Counted from the first letter of the stretch, positions 28,121-37,858 are shown. The stretch is 64,000 nucleotides of DNA from Pseudomonas sp. DG56-2 (GCF_004803755.1 NZ_CP032311.1:3054501-3118500); one strand, 5' to 3'. Made by a program: numbers and translations. The notes: generated by a model not told the origin, from the sequence alone.

Positions 28121-28144
28121 GAGCCGGCCCGCCAGGGCCGGTTC
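28121..28144 (+). repeat. 10-bp hairpin after ppiC
   Basis: GAGCCGGCCC (28121-28130) pairs with GGGCCGGTTC (28135-28144) with one G-T pair and a 4-base loop. No U-run follows, so it is a weak terminator at best. Confidence 0.4.
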
Positions 28145-28205
28145 AAGCACTGCGGTCTGACCTGCTAAGCTTCAGCCACAATCGTGGGCACAGGTAGTCA
28201 GGCGC

Positions 28206-30056
28206 TTGCAAACCGGATCTTCCCTTCTTGCTGTAATGCTTGCTCTGGCCCTGGCCTGGAGCCAAGCTGCGTTGTCAGCCCCTGGGCATGCCCTGACTGT
28301 TTATGGCGAGTCGCCTCGCTATCCTGCCTCCTTCCAGCACTTCGCCTACGCCAATCCCGACGCCCCCAAAGGCGGCAGCCTACGCCGCTCGGCGATCGAG
28401 ATCGGCCAGTTCGACCATATCCTGCCTTATATCGACAAGGGCATCGGCATTGCCGAGGTCGATGGCTGGCTGTATGCCCCCCTTGCCGTGCGTTCCCAGG
28501 ACGAGCCCTACACTGTGTATGGGCTGATTGCCCGCCAGCTTGAACGGGACCCCGATGGTCGCTGGCTACGTTTTTATCTGGACCCGCGTGCACGCTTTGC
28601 CGATGGCCAAGCCATTCGCGCCGAGGACGTACGCTACACATTTGAGCTGCTGATGCGTGAGGGCAATCTCAAATATCGCACGCAGTTTGCCGATGTCGAA
28701 CGGGTGGAGATCGAAGGCCCCCGGCAAATTCGTTTTCGCTTCAAGAGCAATCAAAGCCGAACCCTGCCTTTGGATCTGGCTACCTTGCCAGTGCTGCCTG
28801 AACACTGGTGGAAAGACCGAGACTTCGCCAACGGCGGCGGTTTTGAAGCACCGCTGGGCAGCGGCCCGTACCGAATCGGCCGGATCGACAATGGCCGCAG
28901 CGTGACTTTCGAGCGCGATCCGCACTGGTGGGGACGCGATCTGCCGGTAAACCGTGGACGCTACAACTTCGACCACCTCACCATCGAGTATTTCGGTGAT
29001 ACCGAAGTCGCACGCCAGGTGCTGCGAGGCGGTGGCTTCGACTACAACCGCGAGTTCTCGGCGACGGGTTACTCGATCGGCTACAACAGCCCCGCGCTGA
29101 GCGACGGCCGCCTGCAGCGCGCCCATTTGGCCAAGGACGCACCACAGACCGCCCAGGGCTTTGTGTTCAATCTGCAGCGGCCGGTGTTCAAAGACCGTCG
29201 CGTGCGCCAGGCACTGGCCCTGCTGTGGGACTTCGAGTGGAGTAACCGGCAGATGATGCGCAACATGTACATCCGCCAACAGAGCTTTTTTGCCAACAGC
29301 GCTCTGGCGGCTCGTGCCTTGCCGGATGCCCAGGAGCTCAAGCTGCTTGAACCGTTGCGCGGGCAGGTCCCGGATGAAGTCTTCAGCCAGGTATTTCTGG
29401 CCCCTCGCACCGACGGCTCCGGGCTGATTCGCGACAAGCAGTTGCAAGCCCTTGAACTGCTGAGCGCTGCAGGCTGGAAGCCGGAGGGCGATCAACTGGT
29501 CAACGCCCAGGGCGAGCCACTGGCATTTACCTTTCTCAACGGCCAGGCCGGTTTCGAGCGTCTGTTGCTGCCATGGAAGCGCAATCTGGCGCAGATCGGC
29601 ATCAGCATGGACATCCGCCGGATCGACGCCTCGCAGTACGTCAACCGCCTCATGGCTCGGGACTACGACTTGATCGTTACCGGCTACCCGGTGTCGCCTT
29701 CTCCGGGCCTTGAACTGTACAACTTCTTTGGTTCGGCAGCGGCCAACGACCCAGGCTCGAACAACTACATGGCGCTCCAGGACCCGGCGGTGGACCAATT
29801 GCTCGACGGCCTGGTCAAGGCCGAAAGCAAAGCCGACATGCTCCGTCACGCCCACGCCCTGGATCGGGTACTGAGCTGGAATTACTACTGGATTCCCAAT
29901 TATTACCCACCAGGCTCCTCGACGGTGTGGTGGAACCGCTTTGGCCTGCCCAAGGTACAGCCGAGCAACGATGAAGGCCTGGACAGCTGGTGGGAAGTCA
30001 GCCCGACGGCGTTGACCAACGCGCAGATGGCCGAGCGTCTCAAGGAGCAGCCATGA
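28206..30056 (+). CDS. peptide/microcin-type ABC transporter solute-binding protein (YejA-like)
   Basis: Family 5 extracellular solute-binding protein of 616 residues with a signal peptide ([19 protein letters not shown]). The motifs [29 protein letters not shown] and GTxxxFDxxxPYIDKG-like text, then [24 protein letters not shown], are those of YejA proteins. No ATG with an RBS precedes the signal peptide; TTG 28206 is the only start that keeps it intact, while ATG 28236 would cut it, so the start is uncertain. The stop overlaps the permease start by four bases. Likely substrates are oligopeptides. Confidence 0.87.
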   Translation: MQTGSSLLAVMLALALAWSQAALSAPGHALTVYGESPRYPASFQHFAYANPDAPKGGSLRRSAIEIGQFDHILPYIDKGIGIAEVDGWLYAPLAVRSQDEPYTVYGLIARQLERDPDGRWLRFYLDPRARFADGQAIRAEDVRYTFELLMREGNLKYRTQFADVERVEIEGPRQIRFRFKSNQSRTLPLDLATLPVLPEHWWKDRDFANGGGFEAPLGSGPYRIGRIDNGRSVTFERDPHWWGRDLPVNRGRYNFDHLTIEYFGDTEVARQVLRGGGFDYNREFSATGYSIGYNSPALSDGRLQRAHLAKDAPQTAQGFVFNLQRPVFKDRRVRQALALLWDFEWSNRQMMRNMYIRQQSFFANSALAARALPDAQELKLLEPLRGQVPDEVFSQVFLAPRTDGSGLIRDKQLQALELLSAAGWKPEGDQLVNAQGEPLAFTFLNGQAGFERLLLPWKRNLAQIGISMDIRRIDASQYVNRLMARDYDLIVTGYPVSPSPGLELYNFFGSAAANDPGSNNYMALQDPAVDQLLDGLVKAESKADMLRHAHALDRVLSWNYYWIPNYYPPGSSTVWWNRFGLPKVQPSNDEGLDSWWEVSPTALTNAQMAERLKEQP

Positions 30057-31111
30057 CCGCCTACATCCTGCGTCGATTACTCCTGATCATTCCCACCTTG
30101 CTGATCATCCTGCTGGTCAACTTCGTCATCGTCCAGTCCGCGCCCGGTGGGCCGGTGGAACAAGCCATTGCACGCTTGCAAGGCATCGGCGGCGGTGCGC
30201 CAGGGGCAAATGTCGAAGCCGTGCATGCCAGCTCCCGAGCCAGCCGCGGCCTGGATCCGAAGCTGATCGAGGACATCAAACGCCAGTACGGTTTCGACAA
30301 ATCCGCCCCTGAACGGCTGTGGCTGATGCTCAGCCAATACGCCCGTCTGGATTTCGGCAACAGTTTCTTTCGCGGCGCCAAGGTAACCGACCTGATCCTG
30401 GAGAAAATGCCCGTGACCCTCTCCCTTGGCTTCTGGGCCACCCTGATCACCTACCTGGTTTCGATCCCGTTGGGCATTCGCAAGGCGATACGCCACGGCA
30501 CCGCCTTCGACGCCTGGAGCAGCAGCCTGATAGTGATTGGCTACGCCCTGCCTTCATTCCTGTTTGCCTTGTTGCTGATCGTGCTGTTCGCCGGAGGCAC
30601 CTCACTGAACTGGTTCCCGGTTCGTGGGCTGGTCTCGGAGAACTTCGACCAGTTGAGCCTGCTGGGCAAGTTGGCCGATTACTTCTGGCACCTGGTGCTG
30701 CCGGTAAGCGCTCTGGTGATCGGTGGCTTTGCCACCCTGACGTTGCTGACCAAGAACGCCTTTCTCAACGAAATTACCCGCCAGTACGTCATCACTGCCC
30801 GCGCCAAGGGCCTGAGCGAGCGTCGTGTGTTGTACGGCCATGTATTTCGCAACGCCATCCTGCTGGTGGTCGCAGGCATTCCCCAGGCATTGATCAGTGT
30901 GTTCTTCGCCGGCTCCTTGCTGATCGAGGTGATTTTCTCCCTTGATGGACTTGGACGCATGAGCTACGAAGCCGCCGTCTCCCGGGACTACCCGGTAGTG
31001 TTCGGTTCGCTGTTCATCTTTACCTTGTTCGGGCTGCTGATCCGTCTGCTGGGGGACCTCTGCTACACCGTGGTCGACCCGCGTATCGACTTTGCCACGA
31101 GGGCACACTGA
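30053..31111 (+). CDS. yejB: ABC transporter permease (YejB-like)
   Basis: Inner-membrane permease of 352 residues with DppB-type topology: first helix [22 protein letters not shown], a large periplasmic loop and five further helices. The segment AARAKG-like [27 protein letters not shown] is the EAA loop that contacts the ATPase. Start ATG 30053 overlaps the stop of the binding-protein gene (ATGA); its stop overlaps the next start (TGATG). Works with the 31111 gene as a heterodimeric channel. Confidence 0.9.
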   Translation: MTAYILRRLLLIIPTLLIILLVNFVIVQSAPGGPVEQAIARLQGIGGGAPGANVEAVHASSRASRGLDPKLIEDIKRQYGFDKSAPERLWLMLSQYARLDFGNSFFRGAKVTDLILEKMPVTLSLGFWATLITYLVSIPLGIRKAIRHGTAFDAWSSSLIVIGYALPSFLFALLLIVLFAGGTSLNWFPVRGLVSENFDQLSLLGKLADYFWHLVLPVSALVIGGFATLTLLTKNAFLNEITRQYVITARAKGLSERRVLYGHVFRNAILLVVAGIPQALISVFFAGSLLIEVIFSLDGLGRMSYEAAVSRDYPVVFGSLFIFTLFGLLIRLLGDLCYTVVDPRIDFATRAH

Positions 31112-32133
31112 TGTTCAGTCTCTCGCCCATTTCGCGCAGACGCCTGCAGCGCTTTCGGCGCAATCGTCGCGGCTGGTATTCGCTGTGGCTGTTCGCTGTA
31201 ATGCTGGTGTTGAGCCTGGGCGCGGAACTGGTGGCTAATGACAAGCCGCTGGTGATGGGTTACCAAGGACAACTGTATTTCCCGGCATTCAAGCGTTACA
31301 CCGAGCAGACCTTCGGCGGTCAGCTGCCTTTTCAACCGGATTACCGCAGCCAATATGTGCAAAGGCTGATCAAGGATCAGGGCGGATGGATGCTGTTCGC
31401 CCCCGTGCCATTCAGTGCCGACACGCCCAATTACGACCTGCAGCAGCCCGCCCCTAGTCCACCTTCGACGACCAACTGGCTAGGCACCGACGACCAGGCC
31501 CGCGATGTATTGGCACGAGTGCTCTACGGCACACGGGTATCGATCCTGTTTGCCCTGGCGCTGACCTTGATCAGCACGGTGATTGGTATTGCCGCTGGCG
31601 CCTTGCAGGGTTATCACGGCGGCTGGGTGGACCTGATCGGCCAACGCTTGCTGGAGGTCTGGTCCGGCCTGCCGGTACTTTACCTGCTGATTATCCTCAG
31701 TGGCTTTGTCGAGCCGAGCTTCTGGTGGCTGCTGGGGATAATGGCGCTGTTTTCCTGGCTGGCCCTGGTGGACGTGGTGCGCGCCGAATTTCTTCGCGGG
31801 CGCAACCTTGAGTACGTGCAGGCCGCTCGCGCCCTGGGCTTGCAAGACAGCGGCGTGATCCTGCGGCATATCTTGCCCAATGCCATGAATGCCACCTTCA
31901 CTTACTTGCCGTTCATTCTCACCGGCGCGATCACCACCCTTACCGCTCTGGACTTTCTCGGCTTCGGCATGCCCGCCGGAAGTGCATCGCTCGGCGAGTT
32001 GGTCAATCAGGGCAAGCAGAACCTGCAGGCGCCCTGGCTGGGCTTTACCGCGTTCTTTGCTCTGGCCTTGATCCTGTCACTGTTGGTGTTCATTGGCGAT
32101 GCCTTGCGCGAAGCTTTCGATCCACGGGCATAA
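31111..32133 (+). CDS. yejE: ABC transporter permease (YejE-like)
   Basis: Permease of 340 residues, DppC-type. The first helix (WYSLWLFAVMLVLSLGAELV) is followed by the characteristic NDKPLVMGYQGQLYFP region of YejE, a periplasmic loop with DDQARDVLARVLYGTRVS, and the EAA loop YVQAARALGLQDSGVILRHILPNAM. The gene that normally follows, the double ATPase YejF, is absent; a sigma-54 regulator comes next after 30 bp. The ATPase must be encoded elsewhere or be shared. Confidence 0.9.
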   Translation: MFSLSPISRRRLQRFRRNRRGWYSLWLFAVMLVLSLGAELVANDKPLVMGYQGQLYFPAFKRYTEQTFGGQLPFQPDYRSQYVQRLIKDQGGWMLFAPVPFSADTPNYDLQQPAPSPPSTTNWLGTDDQARDVLARVLYGTRVSILFALALTLISTVIGIAAGALQGYHGGWVDLIGQRLLEVWSGLPVLYLLIILSGFVEPSFWWLLGIMALFSWLALVDVVRAEFLRGRNLEYVQAARALGLQDSGVILRHILPNAMNATFTYLPFILTGAITTLTALDFLGFGMPAGSASLGELVNQGKQNLQAPWLGFTAFFALALILSLLVFIGDALREAFDPRA

Positions 32134-32163
32134 TCGCAGCTTTCAAGCTCAAGAGAATGGCCC

Positions 32164-33555
32164 ATGCCTGCCAGTGACAGCCTCAAGGATTACCAACAGG
32201 TGCGCCAACTGGCGATTCGTTCGCTGTTCGAAATCATCGAGCAGTTCAGCGAGGGCACCCTTATCGTCGACCGCGATGCGCGGATTGTGTGGATGAACGA
32301 ACGCTACGCCCGCCGGTTTGGCCTCGAAGATGCAGCCAGCGTCATCGGCCAACCCTGCGAGAGCGTGATTCCCGGCAGCTTGATGCGCGAGGTGATCAGC
32401 AACGGTCGACCTATCCTCCTGGACATGCTCGACACCCCCAAAGAGCCATTGGTGGTGATGCGCCTGCCGGTCCACGACGCGCAGGGCGAGTTGATCGGTG
32501 CCATTGGTTTTGCCCTGTTCGATGAACTGCGCAGCCTGTCGCCGCTGCTCAAGCGCTACGCCAGCATGCAGCAGGAGCTGGCCTCGACCCGTTCGCTGCT
32601 GCGTGCACGCCAGGCCAAGTACAGCTTTGCGCAGTTCATCGGCACCAGCGCCGCCAGTCTTGAAGTCAAGCGCCGCGCCCGGCGCGGCGCCAGCAGCGAC
32701 TCATCCATTTTGCTGCTGGGGGAAACGGGCACCGGCAAAGAGCTGCTTGCCCATGCCATTCACGCCGCTTCACCCAGGGCGCACAAGGCATTTGTCAGCA
32801 TCAACAGCGCTGCCATTCCAGAAACCTTGCTGGAAGCCGAATTCTTCGGCACCGCACCCGGCGCTTTTACCGGTGCCGACCGCAAGGGCCGTCCGGGCAA
32901 GCTGCAACTGGCGGAGGGCGGTACCCTGTTTCTCGATGAAATCGGCGACATGCCGCTGCCATTGCAGAGCAAGTTGCTGCGGGTACTGCAGGAAAAGGAG
33001 TACGAGCCGGTGGGTTCCAATCAGATGATGCACAGTGATGTAAGAATCATCGCCGCGACCTCGACCGATCTTGGCGCGGCAATGGCGCGTGGCGAGTTCC
33101 GCGCCGACCTGTACTACCGGCTGAACGTCTTGCCGATTCATGTCCCGGCATTGCGTGAGCGCCTGGAAGACCTGCCCGCCTTGAGCGAAGCGATTCTTGA
33201 AGAGTTGGGCAGTCAGCACGAACTGGACGCCGAAGCGCAGGCGTTATTGGCCCGCCACACCTGGCCAGGCAACATCCGCGAACTGCGCAATGTGTTGGAA
33301 CGCACTACGTTGCTGGCTGACCAGACGCAGCTGAACGCTCGGGACCTGCAGGCAGCCATGGGCAACTTCGAGCCGTTTGAGCGGGAAACTGCGCCAGTGA
33401 GTTTTAAGCAGGCCTGTGCCGATTTTGAGCGACAGTTGCTCGGTACAACCCTTGCCCGCTGCGCAGGCAGCGTGCCACAGGCGGCGAAGGAACTGGGGCT
33501 GGGCCGGTCTACCTTGTATAAAAAATTGGTTGCGCTGGGGCTTTCGTCTCAATAA
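32164..33555 (+). CDS. sigma-54-dependent activator with PAS domain
   Basis: Enhancer-binding protein of 463 residues: an N-terminal PAS sensor (about 20-125; EQFSEGTLIVDRDARIVWMNERYARRFG), a central AAA+ domain (Walker A LLGETGTGKELL; GAFTGA loop for sigma-54 contact, here APGAFTGADRK; Walker B GGTLFLDEIGD) and a Fis-type HTH (SVPQAAKELGLGRSTLYKKL). Downstream lie a GntP-type permease and 3-hydroxybutyrate dehydrogenase preceded by a -24/-12 promoter and upstream dyads, so it is very probably their activator, responding to hydroxybutyrate or a related acid. Same gene order is known from other pseudomonads. Confidence 0.9.
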   Translation: MPASDSLKDYQQVRQLAIRSLFEIIEQFSEGTLIVDRDARIVWMNERYARRFGLEDAASVIGQPCESVIPGSLMREVISNGRPILLDMLDTPKEPLVVMRLPVHDAQGELIGAIGFALFDELRSLSPLLKRYASMQQELASTRSLLRARQAKYSFAQFIGTSAASLEVKRRARRGASSDSSILLLGETGTGKELLAHAIHAASPRAHKAFVSINSAAIPETLLEAEFFGTAPGAFTGADRKGRPGKLQLAEGGTLFLDEIGDMPLPLQSKLLRVLQEKEYEPVGSNQMMHSDVRIIAATSTDLGAAMARGEFRADLYYRLNVLPIHVPALRERLEDLPALSEAILEELGSQHELDAEAQALLARHTWPGNIRELRNVLERTTLLADQTQLNARDLQAAMGNFEPFERETAPVSFKQACADFERQLLGTTLARCAGSVPQAAKELGLGRSTLYKKLVALGLSSQ

Positions 33556-33661
33556 AGAGACTTGAGTTTCTGATTTGAGATTACTTACCCAGGCTAGCCT
33601 GCTCCTAGCAAATGCGGCAGTAGTGACCTCGCCCTGCGAGATCTTCATCTCCATTTAGAGA
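33547..33661 (+). promoter_or_regulatory. two TCTC-N6-GAGA dyads, candidate activator sites
   Basis: TCTC-AATAAA-GAGA at 33547-33560 and TCTC-CATTTA-GAGA at 33648-33661 have the same arms and spacing. Their centres lie about 187 and 86 bp before the predicted start of transcription (33741), the usual place for enhancer sites of sigma-54 activators. A partial third copy (TCT-GATTT-GAGA) lies near 33569. Confidence 0.5.
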
Positions 33662-33713
33662 CAGACGTCGTTATAAAATACAAATTATTTATATAAATCA
33701 GTAACTTAGCTAG

Positions 33714-33730
33714 TTGGCACGATTCCCGCT
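33714..33730 (+). promoter_or_regulatory. sigma-54 (-24/-12) promoter
   Basis: TTGGCACGATTCCCGCT: the GG at 33716-33717 and the GC at 33728-33729 are exactly 12 apart, matching TTGGCACG-N4-TTGC except at the first two bases of the -12 box. Predicted start near 33741, 36 bases before the permease ATG. Confidence 0.8.
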
Positions 33731-33776
33731 ATCTCCTGCAACCTACAAAAACAAGATGCACCCAAGGAGACACTCG

Positions 33777-35168
33777 ATGAGTGTAATCATCGCCCTGGCA
33801 GCCCTCGCGCTGCTGATGCTGGCTGCTTACCGTGGTTATAGCGTTATCCTTTTCGCCCCAATCGCCGCCCTTGGCGCGGTACTGCTTACCGACCCTTCGG
33901 CCGTGGCCCCCGCCTTCACCGGCGTGTTCATGGAAAAGATGGTCGGCTTCATCAAGCTGTACTTCCCCGTGTTCTTGCTCGGCGCCGTGTTCGGCAAGCT
34001 GATCGAGTTGTCCGGCTTCTCTCGTTCGATTGTTGCAGCAGCTATCCGCCTGCTCGGCACCCGCCAGGCCATGCTGGTAATCGTATTGGTGTGCGCGCTG
34101 CTGACCTACGGCGGGGTCTCGCTGTTTGTAGTGGTGTTCGCCGTCTACCCGTTCGCTGCCGAAATGTTTCGGCAGAGCAACATCCCCAAGCGCCTGATCC
34201 CGGCGACCATCGCTCTGGGCGCATTCTCTTTCACCATGGACGCCCTGCCCGGCACCCCGCAGATCCAGAACATCATCCCCAGCACATTCTTCAACACTAC
34301 GGCCTGGGCTGCGCCGTGGCTGGGCTTGATCGGCACCTTGTTCGTGTTCTGCTCCGGCATGCTGTACCTGCAACGCCAGCGCAACAAGGCCCAGCGTGCC
34401 GGCGAAGGCTATGGCACAGACCTGCGCAACGAGCCGGAAACTGCCGCCGATCTCAAGCTACCTAACCCGCTGCTGGCCCTGTCGCCGCTGCTGCTGGTCG
34501 GGGTGATGAACCTGCTGTTCACCCACTGGATTCCCGACTGGTATGGCAAGACCCACAGCCTCAGCCTGCCCGGCATGAGCACCCCAGTGCAAACCGATAT
34601 CGCCAAGCTCACGGCGATCTGGGCGGTGGAAGCAGCCCTGCTGCTGGGTATCTTGCTGGTATTGGTGACAGGCTTCGGGGCGATCAAGAATCGTTTGGCC
34701 GAGGGCAGCAAAGCTGCGGTCAGTGGCGCGCTGCTGGCCGCGATGAATACGGCGTCCGAATACGGCTTTGGCGCGGTGATCGCCTCGTTGCCAGGGTTTC
34801 TGGTGCTGGCCGATGCCCTGCGCGCTATACCGAACCCATTGGTCAACGAAGCAATCACGGTAACCTTGCTCGCCGGTATAACTGGCTCCGCCTCTGGCGG
34901 CATGAGTATCGCCCTGGCGGCGATGTCGGACAGCTTCATCGCTGCGGCGAACGCGGCCAACATTCCTCTTGAAGTGCTGCACCGGGTTGCGGCCATGGCC
35001 AGTGGCGGCATGGACACCCTGCCGCACAACGGCGCGGTTATCACCCTGCTGGCCGTAACCGGTCTGACACACCGCGAAGCCTACAAAGACATATTTGGTA
35101 TTACCCTGATCAAGACCCTGGCAGTGTTCGTGGTGATCGCCACTTTCTACGCGACCGGCATCGTTTAA
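33777..35168 (+). CDS. GntP-family permease (likely 3-hydroxybutyrate uptake)
   Basis: Membrane protein of 463 residues with about 12 hydrophobic segments, GntP/CitM type: SVIIALAALALLMLAAYRGYSVILFAPIAALGAVL at the start and the conserved SGSASGGMSIALAAM-like stretch near residue 370 plus SGGMDTLPHNGAVITLL. ATG 33777 follows AAGGAG by seven bases; upstream frame extension to 33714 covers the promoter and is not coding. The dehydrogenase gene starts 10 bp after its stop, so both form an operon for hydroxybutyrate use. Confidence 0.88.
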   Translation: MSVIIALAALALLMLAAYRGYSVILFAPIAALGAVLLTDPSAVAPAFTGVFMEKMVGFIKLYFPVFLLGAVFGKLIELSGFSRSIVAAAIRLLGTRQAMLVIVLVCALLTYGGVSLFVVVFAVYPFAAEMFRQSNIPKRLIPATIALGAFSFTMDALPGTPQIQNIIPSTFFNTTAWAAPWLGLIGTLFVFCSGMLYLQRQRNKAQRAGEGYGTDLRNEPETAADLKLPNPLLALSPLLLVGVMNLLFTHWIPDWYGKTHSLSLPGMSTPVQTDIAKLTAIWAVEAALLLGILLVLVTGFGAIKNRLAEGSKAAVSGALLAAMNTASEYGFGAVIASLPGFLVLADALRAIPNPLVNEAITVTLLAGITGSASGGMSIALAAMSDSFIAAANAANIPLEVLHRVAAMASGGMDTLPHNGAVITLLAVTGLTHREAYKDIFGITLIKTLAVFVVIATFYATGIV

Positions 35169-35178
35169 GGAGCAATTG

Positions 35179-35949
35179 ATGAATCTCACAGGCAAGACAG
35201 CAGTAGTGACCGGCTCCACCAGTGGCATCGGCCTGGGCATCGCGCACGTGCTGGCACGAGCCGGCGCCGATTTGATCCTCAACGGTTTCGGTGACGTCAA
35301 CGCTGCCATCGCCGAAGTTGCCCGCCACGGTACACGGATCGGGCATCACCCCGCCGACCTGGGCGATGTTGCGCAAATCGAAGACCTGTTCGGCTACGCC
35401 GAACGCGAGTTTGGTGGCGTCGATATTCTGGTCAACAACGCGGGCATCCAGCACGTAGCGGCGGTGGAAGATTTTCCGGTGGATCGTTGGGACGCGATCA
35501 TCGCGATCAACCTGTCTGCGGTGTTCCACGGTACACGCCTGGTGCTGCCGGGCATGCGCGCGCGCAACTGGGGTCGCATCGTCAACATTGCCTCGGTGCA
35601 TGGCCAGGTCGGCTCCACCGGCAAGGCAGCCTATGTCGCCGCCAAGCATGCCGTCGTCGGGCTGACCAAGGTGGTTGGGCTGGAAACCGCGACCAGCAAC
35701 ATCACTTGTAACGCCATCTGCCCAGGATGGGTACTGACTCCGCTGGTGCAAAAACAGATCGATGATCGCGCCGCCAGCGGCATTGACCCGCAGCAGGTAC
35801 AGCACGATCTGTTGGCCGAAAAGCAGCCTTCTCTGGCCTTTGTCACTCCCGAACACCTGGGTGAGCTGGTATTGTTTCTGTGTAGCGAAGCTGGCAGCCA
35901 GGTTCGTGGCGCTGCCTGGAACATCGATGGTGGCTGGCTGGCCCAATGA
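35179..35949 (+). CDS. bdhA: D-3-hydroxybutyrate dehydrogenase
   Basis: SDR enzyme of 256 residues oxidising 3-hydroxybutyrate to acetoacetate with NAD. The Rossmann motif [12 protein letters not shown] at residues 12-23, [15 protein letters not shown] near residue 89, the catalytic Ser in [23 protein letters not shown] with the YxxxK pair, and the HBDH-type C-terminal region ([18 protein letters not shown] and a [10 protein letters not shown] end) are all present. ATG 35179 has AAGGAG at correct distance; TTG 35176 is adjacent and less likely. Confidence 0.92.
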   Translation: MNLTGKTAVVTGSTSGIGLGIAHVLARAGADLILNGFGDVNAAIAEVARHGTRIGHHPADLGDVAQIEDLFGYAEREFGGVDILVNNAGIQHVAAVEDFPVDRWDAIIAINLSAVFHGTRLVLPGMRARNWGRIVNIASVHGQVGSTGKAAYVAAKHAVVGLTKVVGLETATSNITCNAICPGWVLTPLVQKQIDDRAASGIDPQQVQHDLLAEKQPSLAFVTPEHLGELVLFLCSEAGSQVRGAAWNIDGGWLAQ

Positions 35950-36004
35950 CGGGCCGCTTGGGACCTGGCTGCGGCAGCGTCTTTTTTATCTGCAAGGAGG
36001 CCTT

Positions 36005-36484
36005 ATGCGCCCAATCCCTTTCACTGCGTTGCTCACCCTGACCCTGGCACTCGGCACCTCGGTACAGGCCGCCAGCCTCAAGGACGTAGCACCTTACCCC
36101 GAGGCCGAAAAAGGCTTTACCCGTCAGGTCATTCACGTGCCTGAGCAAGCCGACGAGTCGGCGTTCAAGCTGGAAGTACTGGCGGGCAAGCAACTGCAGG
36201 TCGACTGCAACCGCCAGCACTTGGGCGGCACGCTGGAAGAAAAAACCCTGGAAGGCTGGGGCTACAGTTACTACCGCCTGGATAAAGTCATGGGCCCGGC
36301 ATCCACGCTGATGGCATGCCCGGACAACCGCAAGCAAGAGGCCTTTGTGCCAGTCGTCGGCGACGGCTTCCTGCTGCGTTACAACAGCAAACTGCCGGTG
36401 GTGGTATACGTGCCCGAAGGTGTCGAAGTGCGTTATCGCATCTGGTCGGCCTCTGACGAGGTGAAGAAGGCCAGCGTCGAGTAA
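36005..36484 (+). CDS. eco: ecotin, periplasmic serine-protease inhibitor
   Basis: Protein of 159 residues with a signal peptide ([18 protein letters not shown]) and a mature part that matches ecotin throughout: [50 protein letters not shown] and [14 protein letters not shown]. The disulfide cysteines (VDCN and ACPD) are kept. At the reactive bond (STLMACP) the P1 residue is Leu where E. coli ecotin has Met, with Met at P1'. It protects periplasmic proteins from trypsin-, chymotrypsin- and elastase-like proteases. RBS AAGGAGG lies four bases before the start. Confidence 0.93.
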   Translation: MRPIPFTALLTLTLALGTSVQAASLKDVAPYPEAEKGFTRQVIHVPEQADESAFKLEVLAGKQLQVDCNRQHLGGTLEEKTLEGWGYSYYRLDKVMGPASTLMACPDNRKQEAFVPVVGDGFLLRYNSKLPVVVYVPEGVEVRYRIWSASDEVKKASVE

Positions 36485-36491
36485 GGCGCTC

Positions 36492-36512
36492 AGGAGGCGC
36501 GGCGCGCCTCCT
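36492..36512 (+). terminator. 9-bp GC-rich hairpin after eco
   Basis: AGGAGGCGC (36492-36500) pairs with GCGCCTCCT (36504-36512), loop GGC. No U-run, so it may act as a weak terminator or 3' stabiliser of the ecotin transcript. Confidence 0.45.
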
Positions 36513-36570
36513 CTGATCGGCGAGATCAGGCATAATGCGCGGTTTTAGCGCGTTGCGAAGGTACCTCGAA

Positions 36571-36846
36571 ATGAAAGCACAGGCCCGGCATATTCTGGTC
36601 AAGACCGCCGAAGAAGCCGAACAGCTCAAACAACGCATCGCCAAGGGCGAAGCGTTCGATGTGCTGGCCAAGAAGTATTCGACCTGCCCCTCCGGCAAAC
36701 GCGGCGGCGATTTGGGCGAAGTGCGTCCTGGACAGATGGTCGGCGCGATCGATCAGGTCATCTTCAAAAAACCGCTACGCGTCGTTCATGGTCCGATCAA
36801 GAGCAAGTTCGGCTATCACCTGGTCCAGGTGTTCTATCGCGATTAA
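36571..36846 (+). CDS. parvulin-type peptidyl-prolyl isomerase, second copy
   Basis: Single-domain parvulin of 91 residues related to the protein at 27829-28110: shared ARHILV, STCPS-x-x-GGDLG, PGQMV and KFGYHLVQV. Start ATG 36571 fits the family; an in-frame ATG at 36535 would add 12 residues across a CATAAT -10-like element at 36531, so it is not used. Its TAA overlaps the stop of the convergent DUF1652 gene by three bases. Cytoplasmic. Confidence 0.88.
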   Translation: MKAQARHILVKTAEEAEQLKQRIAKGEAFDVLAKKYSTCPSGKRGGDLGEVRPGQMVGAIDQVIFKKPLRVVHGPIKSKFGYHLVQVFYRD

Positions 36847-37103
36847 AGGCTGTCACGCCGACGCCCCGCGTACCGCTGGCGCTGGTCGGCGAGATCGTTG
36901 CGCAAGCCTGCGATCAGATCGGAAATTGCCCGGCTGCTGGTCAACTGCTCGGCATCGATACCGGTAACCAGCAGGTCAACCCGTTCGCAGGTTCGATCAA
37001 ACACCTTAACCGTAAGGGAACGATCAGCGGCCAGTGTGCATTGGCAGCGTACGGGCAGAAAACTGCATTCAATGATGTTACGCAACTCCAGGGTCGAGAG
37101 CAT
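36843..37103 (-). CDS. DUF1652 protein
   Basis: Protein of 86 residues starting MLSTLELRNIIECSFLPVRC, with LTVKVFD, RVDLLVTGID and SSRAISDLIAGLR, the standard text of DUF1652, a family found mostly in Pseudomonas. Function unknown. ATG 37103 has AAGGAG nine bases upstream; the frame to 37157 lacks a signal. Ends convergent with the parvulin gene. Confidence 0.88.
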   Translation of the reverse strand: MLSTLELRNIIECSFLPVRCQCTLAADRSLTVKVFDRTCERVDLLVTGIDAEQLTSSRAISDLIAGLRNDLADQRQRYAGRRRDSL

Positions 37104-37231
37104 GGTGATGTCTCCTTGGCAGAGGTGGGCAGCAATCCGTGTGCCCGGTCCAGCCATAAGCCTAGGACATTTCAGGCAACGCTCTCAGACCCTTTGTCTA
37201 TAAGTGCCTACAACCCCACCTTGCGCGGTGG

Positions 37232-37858
37232 TTAGGCCCGGCGCGCCGCCAGCAGACCGATCCCCGCGCAGCCGAGCAATGTGGCGCTGACCCGATTGAA
37301 CAAACGTCGCGGTCCGGGCTGATTGAACCAACGCTGCAGGTAAGCCCCCAACCAGGCATAGATTGCGATTGCAGCCCATTCCAGCAGCAAGAACAAACCG
37401 CCGAGCCAGACGAATTGCTCCGAGACCGGCACGGGACTATTCACCGTGACGAACTGCGGCAAAAACGCAGTGAAAATCAGGATCGCCTTGGGGTTACCCG
37501 CGGCAACGAAAAATTCCTGACGCCCCAGGCGCAGCACGCCGCCCTTGTGTTCGCCTGCCGGTCCGCTTTGACCAACAGGCGCCCGCCACAGTTGCCAGGC
37601 GATATAGAACAAGTAGAACGCCCCCACCACCTTGATGGTGAGGAACAGGTACTCGCTGGTGTGCAACACCACCGCGAGCCCCATCGCTGCGAGCATGATC
37701 ATCCCCGCAAAGGCCAGCAGCCGGCCAACTCCAGCGACGCAGGCAGTACGCAAGCCGTAACGGCTGGCATTGTTGAGTGACAACAGGTTGTTCGGACCAG
37801 GCGCCATGTTCAAAGCAAAGCAGGCGGGAACGAACAGCGCGAGTAACGACAGGTCCAT
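37232..37858 (-). CDS. LysE/RhtB-family amino-acid exporter
   Basis: Membrane protein of 208 residues with six hydrophobic segments and the RhtB motif LNMAPGPNNLLSLNNASRYG near residue 15, then GNPKAILIFTAFLPQF near residue 125. Exports amino acids or homoserine-lactone-like compounds; the substrate cannot be read. ATG 37858 starts exactly at the conserved family start. Confidence 0.9.
   Translation of the reverse strand: MDLSLLALFVPACFALNMAPGPNNLLSLNNASRYGLRTACVAGVGRLLAFAGMIMLAAMGLAVVLHTSEYLFLTIKVVGAFYLFYIAWQLWRAPVGQSGPAGEHKGGVLRLGRQEFFVAAGNPKAILIFTAFLPQFVTVNSPVPVSEQFVWLGGLFLLLEWAAIAIYAWLGAYLQRWFNQPGPRRLFNRVSATLLGCAGIGLLAARRA

Noticed and set aside
28566..29855. Open frame of 429 codons on the minus strand across the YejA-like gene
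   Set aside because: Antisense to a gene with clear family motifs and a signal peptide; no RBS, no recognisable domain.
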